Assembly: GCF_040676675.1 (NCBI RefSeq)
Contig: NZ_JBFAPK010000033.1
Coordinates: 31,348 to 95,347 of the forward strand
Direction: 5' to 3'
DNA from: JBFAPK01 sp040676675
Lineage (GTDB): Bacteria; Actinomycetota; Actinomycetes; Mycobacteriales; Micromonosporaceae
DNA: 64,000 nt
In this document: piece by piece, positions 41,308 through 49,208 of the stretch
Position numbering within the stretch: position 1 is the first letter of the stretch
Layout: the number at the start of each line of letters is the position of its first letter
The notes under the pieces: model-generated
What the model was told of the DNA's origin: nothing
Seen by the model: only the letters and a program-made list of their open reading frames with translations
The model's database searches: none
Program-made: the position numbers and the translations under genes

Positions 41308-42191
41308 GGGATTTCCGCTGGCCACCGCCGCCCGACGGCGGTCCACGGACGTACGGACCCGGGCCGAGCGCCCCCCGCAACGGTCGCCCGGCGCTGCCGG
41401 AGCCCGAGACCGAGCTGGTCGCCACCCCACACGGGGTACGCCTGGAGCGGCTCGTCACCGGTGTCGGCGAGCCGGTCACGGTCTTCGCCCACGGGCTCGC
41501 CAACGGCATCGCCACCACCCGGCCGCTGGGCAGCGCCGTGCGGGGGCGACGCATCTTCTTCCAGTTCCGGGGGCACGGGCGGTCGGAGGCGCCACCCGGC
41601 CCGTGGACGTACGCCGACCTCGCCCGCGACCTGCGCGCCATCGCGGACCTGGGCGGGGCGAGCCGGGCCCTCGGCGTGAGCCTCGGGGCGGGCGCGCTCA
41701 CCCGCGTCGTCGCGGAGAGCCCCCAACGGTTCGAGCGGCTCGTCTTCTTCCTGCCGGCGGTGCTCGACCAGCCGCGCCCGCCGGCCGCCCGTACCCGACT
41801 GGAGAACCTGCTCGCGGCGCTCGCCAGCGGTGAGGCGTCCGCCGTCGCCGAGGAGGTCTCGGTGGAGCTGCCGCCGGCGGTGCGCAACACGCCGGCCGGC
41901 TGGGCGTACCTGCGCCAGCGCCTCGACCACCTGATGCGCGACGGCCTCGCGCCGGCGCTGGCCACCCTGGCCGAGCAGGTGGCGATCCGGGACCGGGCCG
42001 CCCTGGCCGGCGTCACCGCCCGGACCCTGGTGATCGGCTGCGTCGGCGACGACCTGCATCCGGTCGAGGCGGCCGAGCAGCTCGCGGCCGCGATACCCGG
42101 GGCGGTCCTGCACGTGTACGACCGGCCCGGCGTCCTCTGGACCGAACGCGCCGACCTGCGCGCCCGCATCTCGGACTTCCTGAACGGGTAG
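41304..42191 (+). CDS. Alpha/beta hydrolase with a doubtful catalytic His
   Basis: A 295-aa alpha/beta-hydrolase-fold protein translationally coupled to DUF2516 by GTGA. The nucleophile elbow is GVSLGAG and an acid is plausible in GCVGDDLHP. The position where the catalytic His is expected reads RPGVLWTERADL with no His nearby. The enzyme may use an unusual residue or be non-hydrolytic. The Pro-rich first ~35 residues are probably disordered. Confidence 0.82.
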   Translation: MRDFRWPPPPDGGPRTYGPGPSAPRNGRPALPEPETELVATPHGVRLERLVTGVGEPVTVFAHGLANGIATTRPLGSAVRGRRIFFQFRGHGRSEAPPGPWTYADLARDLRAIADLGGASRALGVSLGAGALTRVVAESPQRFERLVFFLPAVLDQPRPPAARTRLENLLAALASGEASAVAEEVSVELPPAVRNTPAGWAYLRQRLDHLMRDGLAPALATLAEQVAIRDRAALAGVTARTLVIGCVGDDLHPVEAAEQLAAAIPGAVLHVYDRPGVLWTERADLRARISDFLNG

Positions 42192-42196
42192 CCGTC

Positions 42197-42239
42197 GCCG
42201 GGCCGGTCGGGCTCCGGCCGCCGGCGGTTCCGGCCCGGC
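42197..42239 (+). terminator. Possible terminator after the alpha/beta hydrolase
   Basis: GCCGGGCCGG (42197-42206) pairs with CCGGCCCGGC (42230-42239). The sequence is very GC-rich, so chance pairing cannot be excluded. Confidence 0.4.
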
Positions 42240-42266
42240 CGGGCTAGACGGGTAACCTGGGCGGCT

Positions 42267-43004
42267 ATGGGCGTCACCCACCACGGCCGGACGCACCGGC
42301 TCGACCTCGCCGATCCGACGCTGCGCGAGTGGGAGTGCACGGTGCTGCACTCCGATCCGGAGCAGGGGATCGTGCTGGACCGCTCGGCGTTCTACCCGGG
42401 CGGCGGGGGCCAGCCGCCGGACCACGGGGTACTGCTCTGGCAGGGCGTGCAGACCCGGATCGTCGGCACCCGCAAGGGCGACGACCTGTACCTGATCCCG
42501 GCCGAGGGCGATCCGCTGCCGCCGGCCGGTACCGCCGTCACGGGCGCGGTCGAGGACGCCCGGCGGAGCCTGCTGATGCGTACCCACTCCGGGCTGCACG
42601 TGCTCTGCGGCGTGGTGTTCCGGGACTTCGGCGCGCTGGTGACCGGCGGGAACATGGAGCCGGGCGAGGCCCGGATGGACTTCAACCTGCCCGAGGTGCC
42701 CGCCGACTTCAAGGCGCGGCTGGAGGAGCAGGTCAACGCCGAGGTGGCGGTCGACCGGGCGGTGGCGGTGCGGGTGCTGCCCCGGGACGAGGCGCTGGCG
42801 CTGCCCGACATCATCCGTACCCAGTCGAACCTGATCCCCGCCGACGAGCAGGAGATTCGCATCGTCGACATCGTCGGGCTGGACGTGCAGGCCGACGGCG
42901 GTACGCACGTCGCCTCCACCGCCCAGATCGGCAAGGTGCGGGTGGTCAAGGTGGAGAGCAAGGGCCGGGCCAACCGCCGGGTCCGGGTACGCCTCGCCGA
43001 CTGA
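42267..43004 (+). CDS. AlaX-type alanyl-tRNA editing protein
   Basis: A freestanding homologue of the AlaRS editing domain, 245 aa, which deacylates Ser- or Gly-mischarged tRNA-Ala. The first zinc pair HxxxH is His107/His111 (RTHSGLHVLCG). The second site, normally C-x3-H (CGGTH), reads DGGTH here, with Asp210 in place of Cys and His214 retained. SAFYPGGGGQPPDHG near residue 40 is typical of the family's N-terminal domain. Confidence 0.88.
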   Translation: MGVTHHGRTHRLDLADPTLREWECTVLHSDPEQGIVLDRSAFYPGGGGQPPDHGVLLWQGVQTRIVGTRKGDDLYLIPAEGDPLPPAGTAVTGAVEDARRSLLMRTHSGLHVLCGVVFRDFGALVTGGNMEPGEARMDFNLPEVPADFKARLEEQVNAEVAVDRAVAVRVLPRDEALALPDIIRTQSNLIPADEQEIRIVDIVGLDVQADGGTHVASTAQIGKVRVVKVESKGRANRRVRVRLAD

Positions 43005-43031
43005 GACGCCCGGGGGTGGCCGGTGCGATAG

Positions 43032-43937
43032 TCAGGACGGTCGTCCTGAGGTCGCCGCCTGCCAGACCCAGTCCTGACGGTCGTACAACGGGGTGAGTCC
43101 CAGGCGGATCATGTTGTTCAGGGACGGGGTCGAGTCACCCGGTTCGGGTCGGGCGGTTTCGGCGACCAGCCAGCGGCATCCGACCGCCGCCGCAGCCGCT
43201 GCCCTCGCCGCGATCAGCGCCGACTGCGCGCCCCGTCCACGGTGGCTCTCTTCGGTAGCGTCGGAGTTCAGCGCGGCGGCCTCGCCGTGGATGAAGAGGC
43301 TCGCCGCCGCCACCATCTCGTCGCCGTCCCAGGCGGCGTACCCGCGGTAGGCGGGCTGTCCCACCGAGGCGGCGGTCGCCATGGTGAAAGGCTCCGGCAT
43401 TCCGAACACGTCGGTGATCAGGGACGCCCACTGCCCGGCCTGCGCCGGCGTGACCGGCGCGATCCGCAGATCCGTCGTACGCGACTGGATGGCGTCGACC
43501 GCACCGGCGAGCTTCACGGTCCAGCCCCCGCCGGTGAGCCCGTGTACGGCACAGATCTCGTCCCAGTCCGACGGCAGGGCATCCGGGGCGATCTGGATGC
43601 GCAGCGCGGTGCTGCCGTGCTCGCGGTGCCAATCGATGACGTCGGCGATCAGCTTCTCGGTGACCGGCTCGGTGAGACCGAGCCCGAGCGTCTTGTGCAG
43701 GTTGCCCTCGCGGTAGGCGAGGGACGCGCCCCCGCCGACGCGACGCACGGCGAAGCCGTACCTCTCGCGGACGACGGCGGGTAGCAGCGCGACAATCGCC
43801 ACGTTGAGCTCGACCTCGACGCACTCGACGAGCGCTGTTGTGATCTTCTCTGTGGGCTCGGCGGTCGCCGCCGTGTGCCGGCCGTGGGCTTCGGCTTCGG
43901 TGAGCTCGGCGGGTCGGGTGAGGTGGCTTGACGACAC
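43032..43937 (-). CDS. GNAT-family acetyltransferase
   Basis: A 301-aa protein with a GNAT domain in its C-terminal half: YRGYAAWDGDEMVAAASLFIHGEAAALNSDATEESHRGRGAQSALIAARAAAAAAVGCRWLVAETA. RGRGAQSAL is the acetyl-CoA pyrophosphate-binding loop. The N-terminal ~120 residues resemble a second degenerate GNAT-like fold. Its GC is lower than its neighbours' and the upstream region is AT-rich, suggesting relatively recent acquisition. GTG 43937 has no strong ribosome binding site. Confidence 0.78.
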   Translation of the reverse strand: MSSSHLTRPAELTEAEAHGRHTAATAEPTEKITTALVECVEVELNVAIVALLPAVVRERYGFAVRRVGGGASLAYREGNLHKTLGLGLTEPVTEKLIADVIDWHREHGSTALRIQIAPDALPSDWDEICAVHGLTGGGWTVKLAGAVDAIQSRTTDLRIAPVTPAQAGQWASLITDVFGMPEPFTMATAASVGQPAYRGYAAWDGDEMVAAASLFIHGEAAALNSDATEESHRGRGAQSALIAARAAAAAAVGCRWLVAETARPEPGDSTPSLNNMIRLGLTPLYDRQDWVWQAATSGRPS

Positions 43938-44238
43938 GGGGCATCCCTATAAATATTGACTAAATTGCGCGGAATAGGGGCGCGCGCCGCAATAAAAGCG
44001 GTTGGTCGTTGTCATGTATAGGGCTGGCGGGGAATTGTGAGCCGAATCGCCGGACAATCCGGGTGGGTCGGCCGCAACACCAACCCACCCGCCGGTCCGG
44101 GCCATGGCCGGAACCGCCCCGGCGGTGCCCGGCCGGTTGTTCTGGCCCGTCGGAATTCATGCCGCTCCCTCGGAACGACAGTCGTGGCACCAGCGGAGGG
44201 GGCCGGCGGTTCGGTCGTAGGGCTTTCGCGGGCCCGCA
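43938..44238. other. Intergenic, partly AT-rich region
   Basis: 301 bp without a convincing gene. The first ~60 bp are strikingly AT-rich for this genome (CTATAAATATTGACTAAATT at 43947-43966) and probably contain the promoter of the leftward GNAT gene. The rest is normal GC. Confidence 0.5.
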
Positions 44239-44907
44239 CTAGAGATGCGCGGTGCGGACGTCGCGTAGCCAGCGCTCGACCGTCGGCTCGTCCGGCCGCT
44301 CCGGCAGCGGGCTGCGGATCGTGGCGAAGTCCCGCTCCGCCTCGGCGAGCAGGGCCCGGGCCCGGTCGAGCTGCCCGGCGGCGACCTGCTCGCCGAACTC
44401 CACGTACCAGCGTGGATCGTCGAGCCGGATCGGCAGCCGGCCGGTCGCGTAGAGCCGCCGGCCCTGGTGCAGCAGGCGGGCCAGGTGGCGGGCGTGCTTC
44501 GCCGTACGCCGGCCCGTCTCGCCCGCGCCGGCGTGCCGGTTCTCGATCTTGCGGAACTGCTGCGCGGCGTACCCGAGGTAGGCGTCACGTACCCGCCCGG
44601 CGGTGAGGAACGCCGCGCGGATCCCGATCAGCCGATCCCCGAGCCCGGTCCGTACCTCGTAGAGGTCGTCGGGGAGCCAGATCAGCTCGGTCGCCGTCGG
44701 GTTGCCGCTCAGCGCCAGCCGGCAGTACTTGCGCGCCTCGTGCCAGGTCTGGTCCGGGTCCGTGCTGACGATCGACTCGCGGGGCGGGTGCAGCCCGTGC
44801 AGGTCGACCGTGGGCGCGGCGAAGAGACCGAGCCGGTCCACGTCCGAGCCCGGCCCGGCCAGCCCGTACGCGGTCGAACCGACGACGCCGGCGAGCAGGG
44901 GATGCAT
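44239..44907 (-). CDS. Predicted nucleotidyltransferase-superfamily protein
   Basis: A 222-aa protein with a pol-beta-like nucleotidyltransferase start, GVVGSTAYGLAGPGSDVDRLGLF (GS...D-x-D), and a helical C-terminal part (KHARHLARLLHQGRRLYATG) as in YpfJ/MJ0435-like proteins. Substrate unknown. ATG 44907 is used; a GTG five codons upstream is possible. It is divergent from the SDR gene. Confidence 0.8.
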   Translation of the reverse strand: MHPLLAGVVGSTAYGLAGPGSDVDRLGLFAAPTVDLHGLHPPRESIVSTDPDQTWHEARKYCRLALSGNPTATELIWLPDDLYEVRTGLGDRLIGIRAAFLTAGRVRDAYLGYAAQQFRKIENRHAGAGETGRRTAKHARHLARLLHQGRRLYATGRLPIRLDDPRWYVEFGEQVAAGQLDRARALLAEAERDFATIRSPLPERPDEPTVERWLRDVRTAHL

Positions 44908-45009
44908 CCAACGATGATCCACTGGCGGTGCCGGCGCGGAGAAGCGGTTTTCCGGCCGGTCGGAAAACCGGACGCCGGTTGTCAGGATTCGTTGCCAGGC
45001 TCCGGAGCC

Positions 45010-45924
45010 ATGAGTGGAACGCTGAAGGGAAAGGTCGCCCTGGTCGCCGGGGCGACCCGGGGCGCGGGCCGGCAGATCGCGGTGCAGCTCGGCGCGGCCG
45101 GGGCCACCGTCTACGCCACCGGCCGGAGCACCCGGGCCCAGCGCTCGGAGATGGACCGGCCCGAGACGATCGAGGAGACGGCGGAGCTGGTCGACGCGGC
45201 CGGCGGTACCGGCATCGGGGTGCGGGTCGACCACCTGGTACCCGACGAGGTGCGGGCGCTGGTCGAGCGGATCGACCGGGAGCAGGGGCGGCTGGACATC
45301 CTGGTCAACGACATCTGGGGCGCCGACCAACTGGTCACCTGGGACAAGCCGGTCTGGGAGCAGCCGCTGGAGGCGGGGCTGCGTACGCTGCGGCTCGCGG
45401 TCGAGACGCACGTCGTGACCAGCCACTTCGCGCTGCCCCTGCTGATCCGGCGGCCGGGTGGGCTGGTGGTCGAGATCGGCGACGGCACGAAGGAGTACAA
45501 CGAGGCGAACTACCGGCTCTCCGTCTTCTACGACCTCGCGAAGATGTCGGTCAACCGGCTCGCCTTCATTCAGGCGCACGAGCTGCGCCCGTACGGGGCC
45601 ACCGCGGTCGCGCTCACGCCCGGCTGGCTGCGCTCGGAGAGCATGCTGGAGCACTTCGGCGTCACCGAGGAGAACTGGCGGGACGCGACCGAGCGGGAGC
45701 CGCACTTCGTCATCTCGGAGAGCCCGGCGTTCGTCGGGCGGGCGGTCGCGGCGCTCGCCGCCGACCCGGAGCGGGACCGCTGGTCCGGGCAGGTCCTCTC
45801 CAGCGCGCAACTCGCCCAGGTGTACGGCTTCACCGATCTCGACGGCAGCCGGCCCGACGCGTGGCGCTACATCGCCGAGGTGGAGAGCCAGGGCAAGCCG
45901 GCCGACGCGACCGGGTACCGCTGA
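45010..45924 (+). CDS. Short-chain dehydrogenase/reductase (atypical NNAG motif)
   Basis: A 304-aa SDR. The cofactor-binding loop is GATRGAGRQIA (TGxxxGxG-like), and the catalytic Tyr and Lys are in FYDLAKMS. The usual NNAG reads NDIWG, and DGTKEYNEANYRLS stands where the catalytic Ser block is expected. These features match a subset of actinobacterial SDRs annotated only as oxidoreductases. NADP preference is suggested by ATGRSTR after beta-2. Confidence 0.87.
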   Translation: MSGTLKGKVALVAGATRGAGRQIAVQLGAAGATVYATGRSTRAQRSEMDRPETIEETAELVDAAGGTGIGVRVDHLVPDEVRALVERIDREQGRLDILVNDIWGADQLVTWDKPVWEQPLEAGLRTLRLAVETHVVTSHFALPLLIRRPGGLVVEIGDGTKEYNEANYRLSVFYDLAKMSVNRLAFIQAHELRPYGATAVALTPGWLRSESMLEHFGVTEENWRDATEREPHFVISESPAFVGRAVAALAADPERDRWSGQVLSSAQLAQVYGFTDLDGSRPDAWRYIAEVESQGKPADATGYR

Positions 45925-45936
45925 CCGGAGCCGCCC

Positions 45937-46008
45937 GCTACTGCCGCGCCGCCGGCTACTGCCGCGCCGCCGGCTACTCCCGCGCCGCCGGCTACTTCGG
46001 CGGCGGCG
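45937..46008. repeat. 18-bp tandem repeat, four copies
   Basis: GCTACTGCCGCGCCGCCG occurs at 45937 and 45955 exactly, at 45973 with one change and at 45991 in degenerate form. The last copy encodes the final Pro-Lys residues and stop of the WYL regulator. The array fills the gap between convergent genes. Confidence 0.8.
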
Positions 46009-46969
46009 GGTAGCGGCCGGCCATCCGGTGCGCGGCGTCGGCGAGCCGGGCGCGCAGTTGCGGCGGGTCCAGCGCCTCGGCCTCGGGACCGAGGCCGAGC
46101 AGTTGGGTGTACGCGACGTCGACGGACTCGACGGGCAGCCGGGTGACCACCCATCCCTGCCCGTCGGGCTCGCCCGCCGCCGCCAGGGCCTCCTCGACGG
46201 CGGGCGGCTCGAAGGCGTACCGCAGGGCCCGCAGCCCGGCCGGGCTCAGCCGTACGGTGATCCACTCGGCCAGCATCGACCGGAGGAAGCGCGCCGAATT
46301 GGCCGCCCAGAAGGCCGGCAGGTCGAACGTCCCGTCCCGGGCGAAGCTCTCCTCGCCCAGGGTCAGGCCGGTGATCCGGTCGACCCGGTAGGTGCGGTGC
46401 CCGTCCCCGACCCGGGCGACCAGGTACCAGGTGCCCGCCTTGAGCACCAGTCCGTACGGCTCGACGGCCCGGGTCACCTCCCCGTCGCGGCGGCGGTACC
46501 GCAGCTCGACCCCGCGGTCCTGCCACACCGCCCGGGCCAACTCGGTCAGCCACGGCGGCGGGTCCGACTCCCGGAACCAGCCCGGTACGTCCAGGTGGAA
46601 GCGCTGCCCGGCGCGGGCCGACGCGTCCCGCAGCCCGGGCGGCAGCGCCGCGAGCACCTTCAACCGGGCCGCCGCCACGGCGCCGGCCAGCCCCATCTCG
46701 CTGGCCGGTCCGGGCAGCCCGGAGAGGAAGAGCGCGTCGGCCTCGTCCCGGCTCAGCCCGGTCAGCCGGGTCCGGTAGCCGCCGAGCAGCCGGTAGCCGC
46801 CGGCGCGGCCACGGTCGGCGTACACCGGTACGCCGGCGGCCGAGAGGGCGAGGATGTCGCGGTAGACGGTCCGCTCGGAGACCTCCAGCTCCGCGGCGAG
46901 CTGGGCGGCGGTCATGGTCTCCCGCGCCTGGAGCAGCAGGACGAGTGAGATCAGTCGGGCCGCCCGCAT
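45992..46969 (-). CDS. WYL-domain transcriptional regulator (DeoR-like HTH)
   Basis: A 325-aa regulator. The N-terminal HTH is ARLISLVLLLQARETMTAAQLAAELEVSERTVYRDILALSAAGVPVYADRGRAGGYRLL; the WYL domain spans about 140-225 (VEPYGLVLKAGTWYLVARVGDGHRTYRVDRI) and a C-terminal extension (WCX-like) runs to about 315. WYL domains sense ligands, often nucleic acids or nucleotides. ATG 46969. It is convergent with the SDR and divergent from the sigma factor. Confidence 0.9.
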   Translation of the reverse strand: MRAARLISLVLLLQARETMTAAQLAAELEVSERTVYRDILALSAAGVPVYADRGRAGGYRLLGGYRTRLTGLSRDEADALFLSGLPGPASEMGLAGAVAAARLKVLAALPPGLRDASARAGQRFHLDVPGWFRESDPPPWLTELARAVWQDRGVELRYRRRDGEVTRAVEPYGLVLKAGTWYLVARVGDGHRTYRVDRITGLTLGEESFARDGTFDLPAFWAANSARFLRSMLAEWITVRLSPAGLRALRYAFEPPAVEEALAAAGEPDGQGWVVTRLPVESVDVAYTQLLGLGPEAEALDPPQLRARLADAAHRMAGRYPPPPK

Positions 46970-47119
46970 CCCACCATCCTGCCGGGCGCGGCCCTCGCCC
47001 CGGCGACCTGGTCGGGCAGGGTTGGGGGCGCGGCCGGCGGATCCAGATTTTCTTCCGCGGTGCTGTGACAGGGACCGGGGGTCCGGACAGGTAGGGGTGT
47101 GGACGAGGGAAAGGCACTG

Positions 47120-47674
47120 ATGGGCGCGGGCGGGCGGAACACCGGCTCGGCCGAGCGGGAACGGCGCTTCCGGGATCTGCACGAGCGGACGTACGCGGAC
47201 CTGCTCCGCTTCGTCGAGCGGCGGATCAGCCCGAGCGAGGCCGAGGACGTGGTCGCCACCGTCTTCCTCACCGCCTGGCGGCGGCTGGACGACGTACCGG
47301 AGGACGCGCGGCCGTGGCTGTTCGCCGTGGCCCGCAGGACGATGGTCAACCAGGTCCGGGGGGTGTGGCGTCGCCGAGCCCTGGACGTGCGCGTCGCCGC
47401 GCAGGGGGAGCCGGTCGAGGCCGACGGCTCGGCGGGGACGGCGGTACGCCTCGACCTCGTCCGGGCCTGGCGGACGCTCCGCCCGGCCGACCGGGAGGTG
47501 CTGGCGCTGGCCGCCTTCGACGACCTCACCTCCGAGCAGGCGGCGCGGGTGCTCGGTTGCCGCCCGACGGCGTACACCACGCGATTGAGCCGCGCCCGCA
47601 AGCGGCTACAGGCCGCGCTGGAGCCCACCCGGGCGACCGTGGAAGAGAAGATCAAGGAGCAGGCATGGAGCTGA
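47120..47674 (+). CDS. ECF-type RNA polymerase sigma factor
   Basis: A 184-aa sigma factor. Region 2 spans about 15-80 (FRDLHERTYADLLRFVERRISPSEAEDVVATVFLTAWRRLDDVP) and region 4 about 110-165 (TLRPADREVLALAAFDDLTSEQAARVLGCRPTAYTTRLSRARKRL). ATG 47120 follows GAGGGAAAGG; an in-frame GTG at 47099 is less likely. Its end overlaps the next gene by 10 bp, so that gene is probably its regulator or partner. Confidence 0.9.
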   Translation: MGAGGRNTGSAERERRFRDLHERTYADLLRFVERRISPSEAEDVVATVFLTAWRRLDDVPEDARPWLFAVARRTMVNQVRGVWRRRALDVRVAAQGEPVEADGSAGTAVRLDLVRAWRTLRPADREVLALAAFDDLTSEQAARVLGCRPTAYTTRLSRARKRLQAALEPTRATVEEKIKEQAWS

Positions 47675-48453
47675 ACGAGAACGCGGGGCGGGGCGGCGAC
47701 CTGGCCGACCTCGCCGTGCTCGACCCGGCCGCCGGCCGTGAGCCCAGCCCGGAGGAGTGGATCCGGGCCCGCGCGGCCGTCGATCGGATGATCGCCCCCG
47801 GCGAGCCGGCCGACGCGCGCGCCCGGCCGCGGCCGCTGGGGCGGCGCTTCGCCCTGGTCGGCGCGGTCGCGGCGGTGGCCGCCGCGGGCGTCGTGGTGGT
47901 CCCGGCGCTGCTGCCCAGCACCGCGGAGAAGGCGTCCGCCGCGTGGACGCCCGAGCCGTCCGAGCTGACCGGCAGCCAGGTGCTGCCGCTCGCCCGGGAG
48001 TGCGCCGAGGCGTGGGAGGCCGGCGCCCCCGGCGCCGACGACGTGATCGTGGCCGAGCGGCGCGGCGTCGCCAGCCTGCTGATCATGCAGCGGGGCGCGG
48101 GCAGCGCCGAGTGCCTGAGCCTGGACTCCCACGAGGTGACCGCGTGGATGGGGCTGACGGAGGGGCCGGGTGCCACCCCGCCCGACGGCACGGTGACGAT
48201 CGAGACGATGAGCTCGGTGGGCGAGGGCAGGTCGCAGTACTCGAACGTGGTCGGCCGGGTCGGGGCGTCGGTCGTCGGGATCGACCTGGTCATGCCCGAC
48301 GGCGAGGTCATCCGCCCCAGCGTGCGCGCCGGCTGGTGGGCGGCGTGGTGGCCGGGGCCCGAGGGCGGCGAGGTGAACACCTTCCGGGTGGTCGTGCACA
48401 CCGCGGCCGGCGACTCGGCCTTCGTACCGGGCCAGCTCTTCGCCGCCCGCTAG
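47665..48453 (+). CDS. Membrane protein paired with the sigma factor
   Basis: A 262-aa single-pass protein. A ~65-residue cytoplasmic N-terminus (LADLAVLDPAAGREPSPEEWIRARAAVDRMI) precedes a membrane helix (about 72-92, FALVGAVAAVAAAGVVVVPALL) and an extracytoplasmic domain with two Cys. This layout suits a partner of ECF sigma factors. No zinc-binding anti-sigma (HxxxCxxC) motif is present, so an anti-sigma role is inference from the operon. Confidence 0.75.
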   Translation: MELNENAGRGGDLADLAVLDPAAGREPSPEEWIRARAAVDRMIAPGEPADARARPRPLGRRFALVGAVAAVAAAGVVVVPALLPSTAEKASAAWTPEPSELTGSQVLPLARECAEAWEAGAPGADDVIVAERRGVASLLIMQRGAGSAECLSLDSHEVTAWMGLTEGPGATPPDGTVTIETMSSVGEGRSQYSNVVGRVGASVVGIDLVMPDGEVIRPSVRAGWWAAWWPGPEGGEVNTFRVVVHTAAGDSAFVPGQLFAAR

Positions 48454-48468
48454 GCTCACCGCCCCGGT

Positions 48469-48503
48469 GACCGGGACCGGCGGGCTCCCCGCCGGTCCCG
48501 GTC
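48469..48503. terminator. Strong bidirectional terminator
   Basis: A perfect 16-bp stem (48469-48484 with 48488-48503, core GACCGGGACCGGCGGG) and a 3-nt loop lie between the sigma-factor operon and the convergent response-regulator gene. Confidence 0.82.
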
Positions 48504-48550
48504 CGCGCCCGCGGGTGCGGCCGGTCGTCTCCGACGGCGAGCCGCGCCCG

Positions 48551-49192
48551 CTAGCGGTTGCCGGGGGTGAGCAGCCCGCGCTCGAACGCCGTCGCCACGG
48601 CCGCGGCCCGGTCGTTCACGCCGAGCTTGGCGTAGACGTGCAGCAGGTGCGTCTTGACGGTCGCCTCGCTGATGAAGAGGTGGGCGGCGGCCTCCCGGTT
48701 GGTCGAGCCGCGGGCTATCAGGCCCAGTACCTCCAGCTCCCGCTGGCTGAGCGGCTCGCGCGCCGGGCTGCGCAGCCGTCCCACCAGCCGGCTCGCCACC
48801 GACGGGGAGAGCACGGACTCGCCGCGCGCCGCGGCCCGTACCGCCCGGAACAGCTCCTCGCGCGGGGCGTCCTTGAGCAGGTACCCGGTCGCCCCGGCCT
48901 GGATCGCCGGCAGCACGTCGCTGTCCGTGTCGTACGTGGTCAGGACCAGGACGCGCGCGGCGGATCCGCGCCGGGCCAGTTCGCCGATGGCCGTGACGCC
49001 GTCCATGCCCGGCATGCGCAGGTCCATCAGTACGACGTCCGGTTGCCGCGCCTCGACCAGGGTCAGCGCCTCCGCGCCCCCGGCCGCCTCGCCGAGCACC
49101 TCGAAGTCCGGATCGCCGGCGAACATGCCGCGCAGCCCGTCCCGGACCACCGGGTGGTCGTCGACGATGATCAGGCGGATCGGCTGGGCCAT
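48551..49192 (-). CDS. NarL/LuxR-type response regulator
   Basis: A 213-aa response regulator. The receiver domain has DDHPVVRDG and phospho-acceptor Asp57 (VVLMDLRMPGMDG); the LuxR HTH is at about 145-205 (LSQRELEVLGLIARGSTNREAAAHLFISEATVKTHLLHVYAKLGV). It lies 16 bp after the histidine kinase and is the last gene of a four-gene operon with an ABC exporter, which it probably regulates. Confidence 0.94.
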   Translation of the reverse strand: MAQPIRLIIVDDHPVVRDGLRGMFAGDPDFEVLGEAAGGAEALTLVEARQPDVVLMDLRMPGMDGVTAIGELARRGSAARVLVLTTYDTDSDVLPAIQAGATGYLLKDAPREELFRAVRAAARGESVLSPSVASRLVGRLRSPAREPLSQRELEVLGLIARGSTNREAAAHLFISEATVKTHLLHVYAKLGVNDRAAAVATAFERGLLTPGNR

Positions 49193-49208
49193 GCTCCCTC
49201 TCCTCCGG

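Noticed and set aside
47665..48453. Zinc-binding anti-sigma factor
   Set aside because: The HxxxCxxC motif is absent; only the operon position supports an anti-sigma role.
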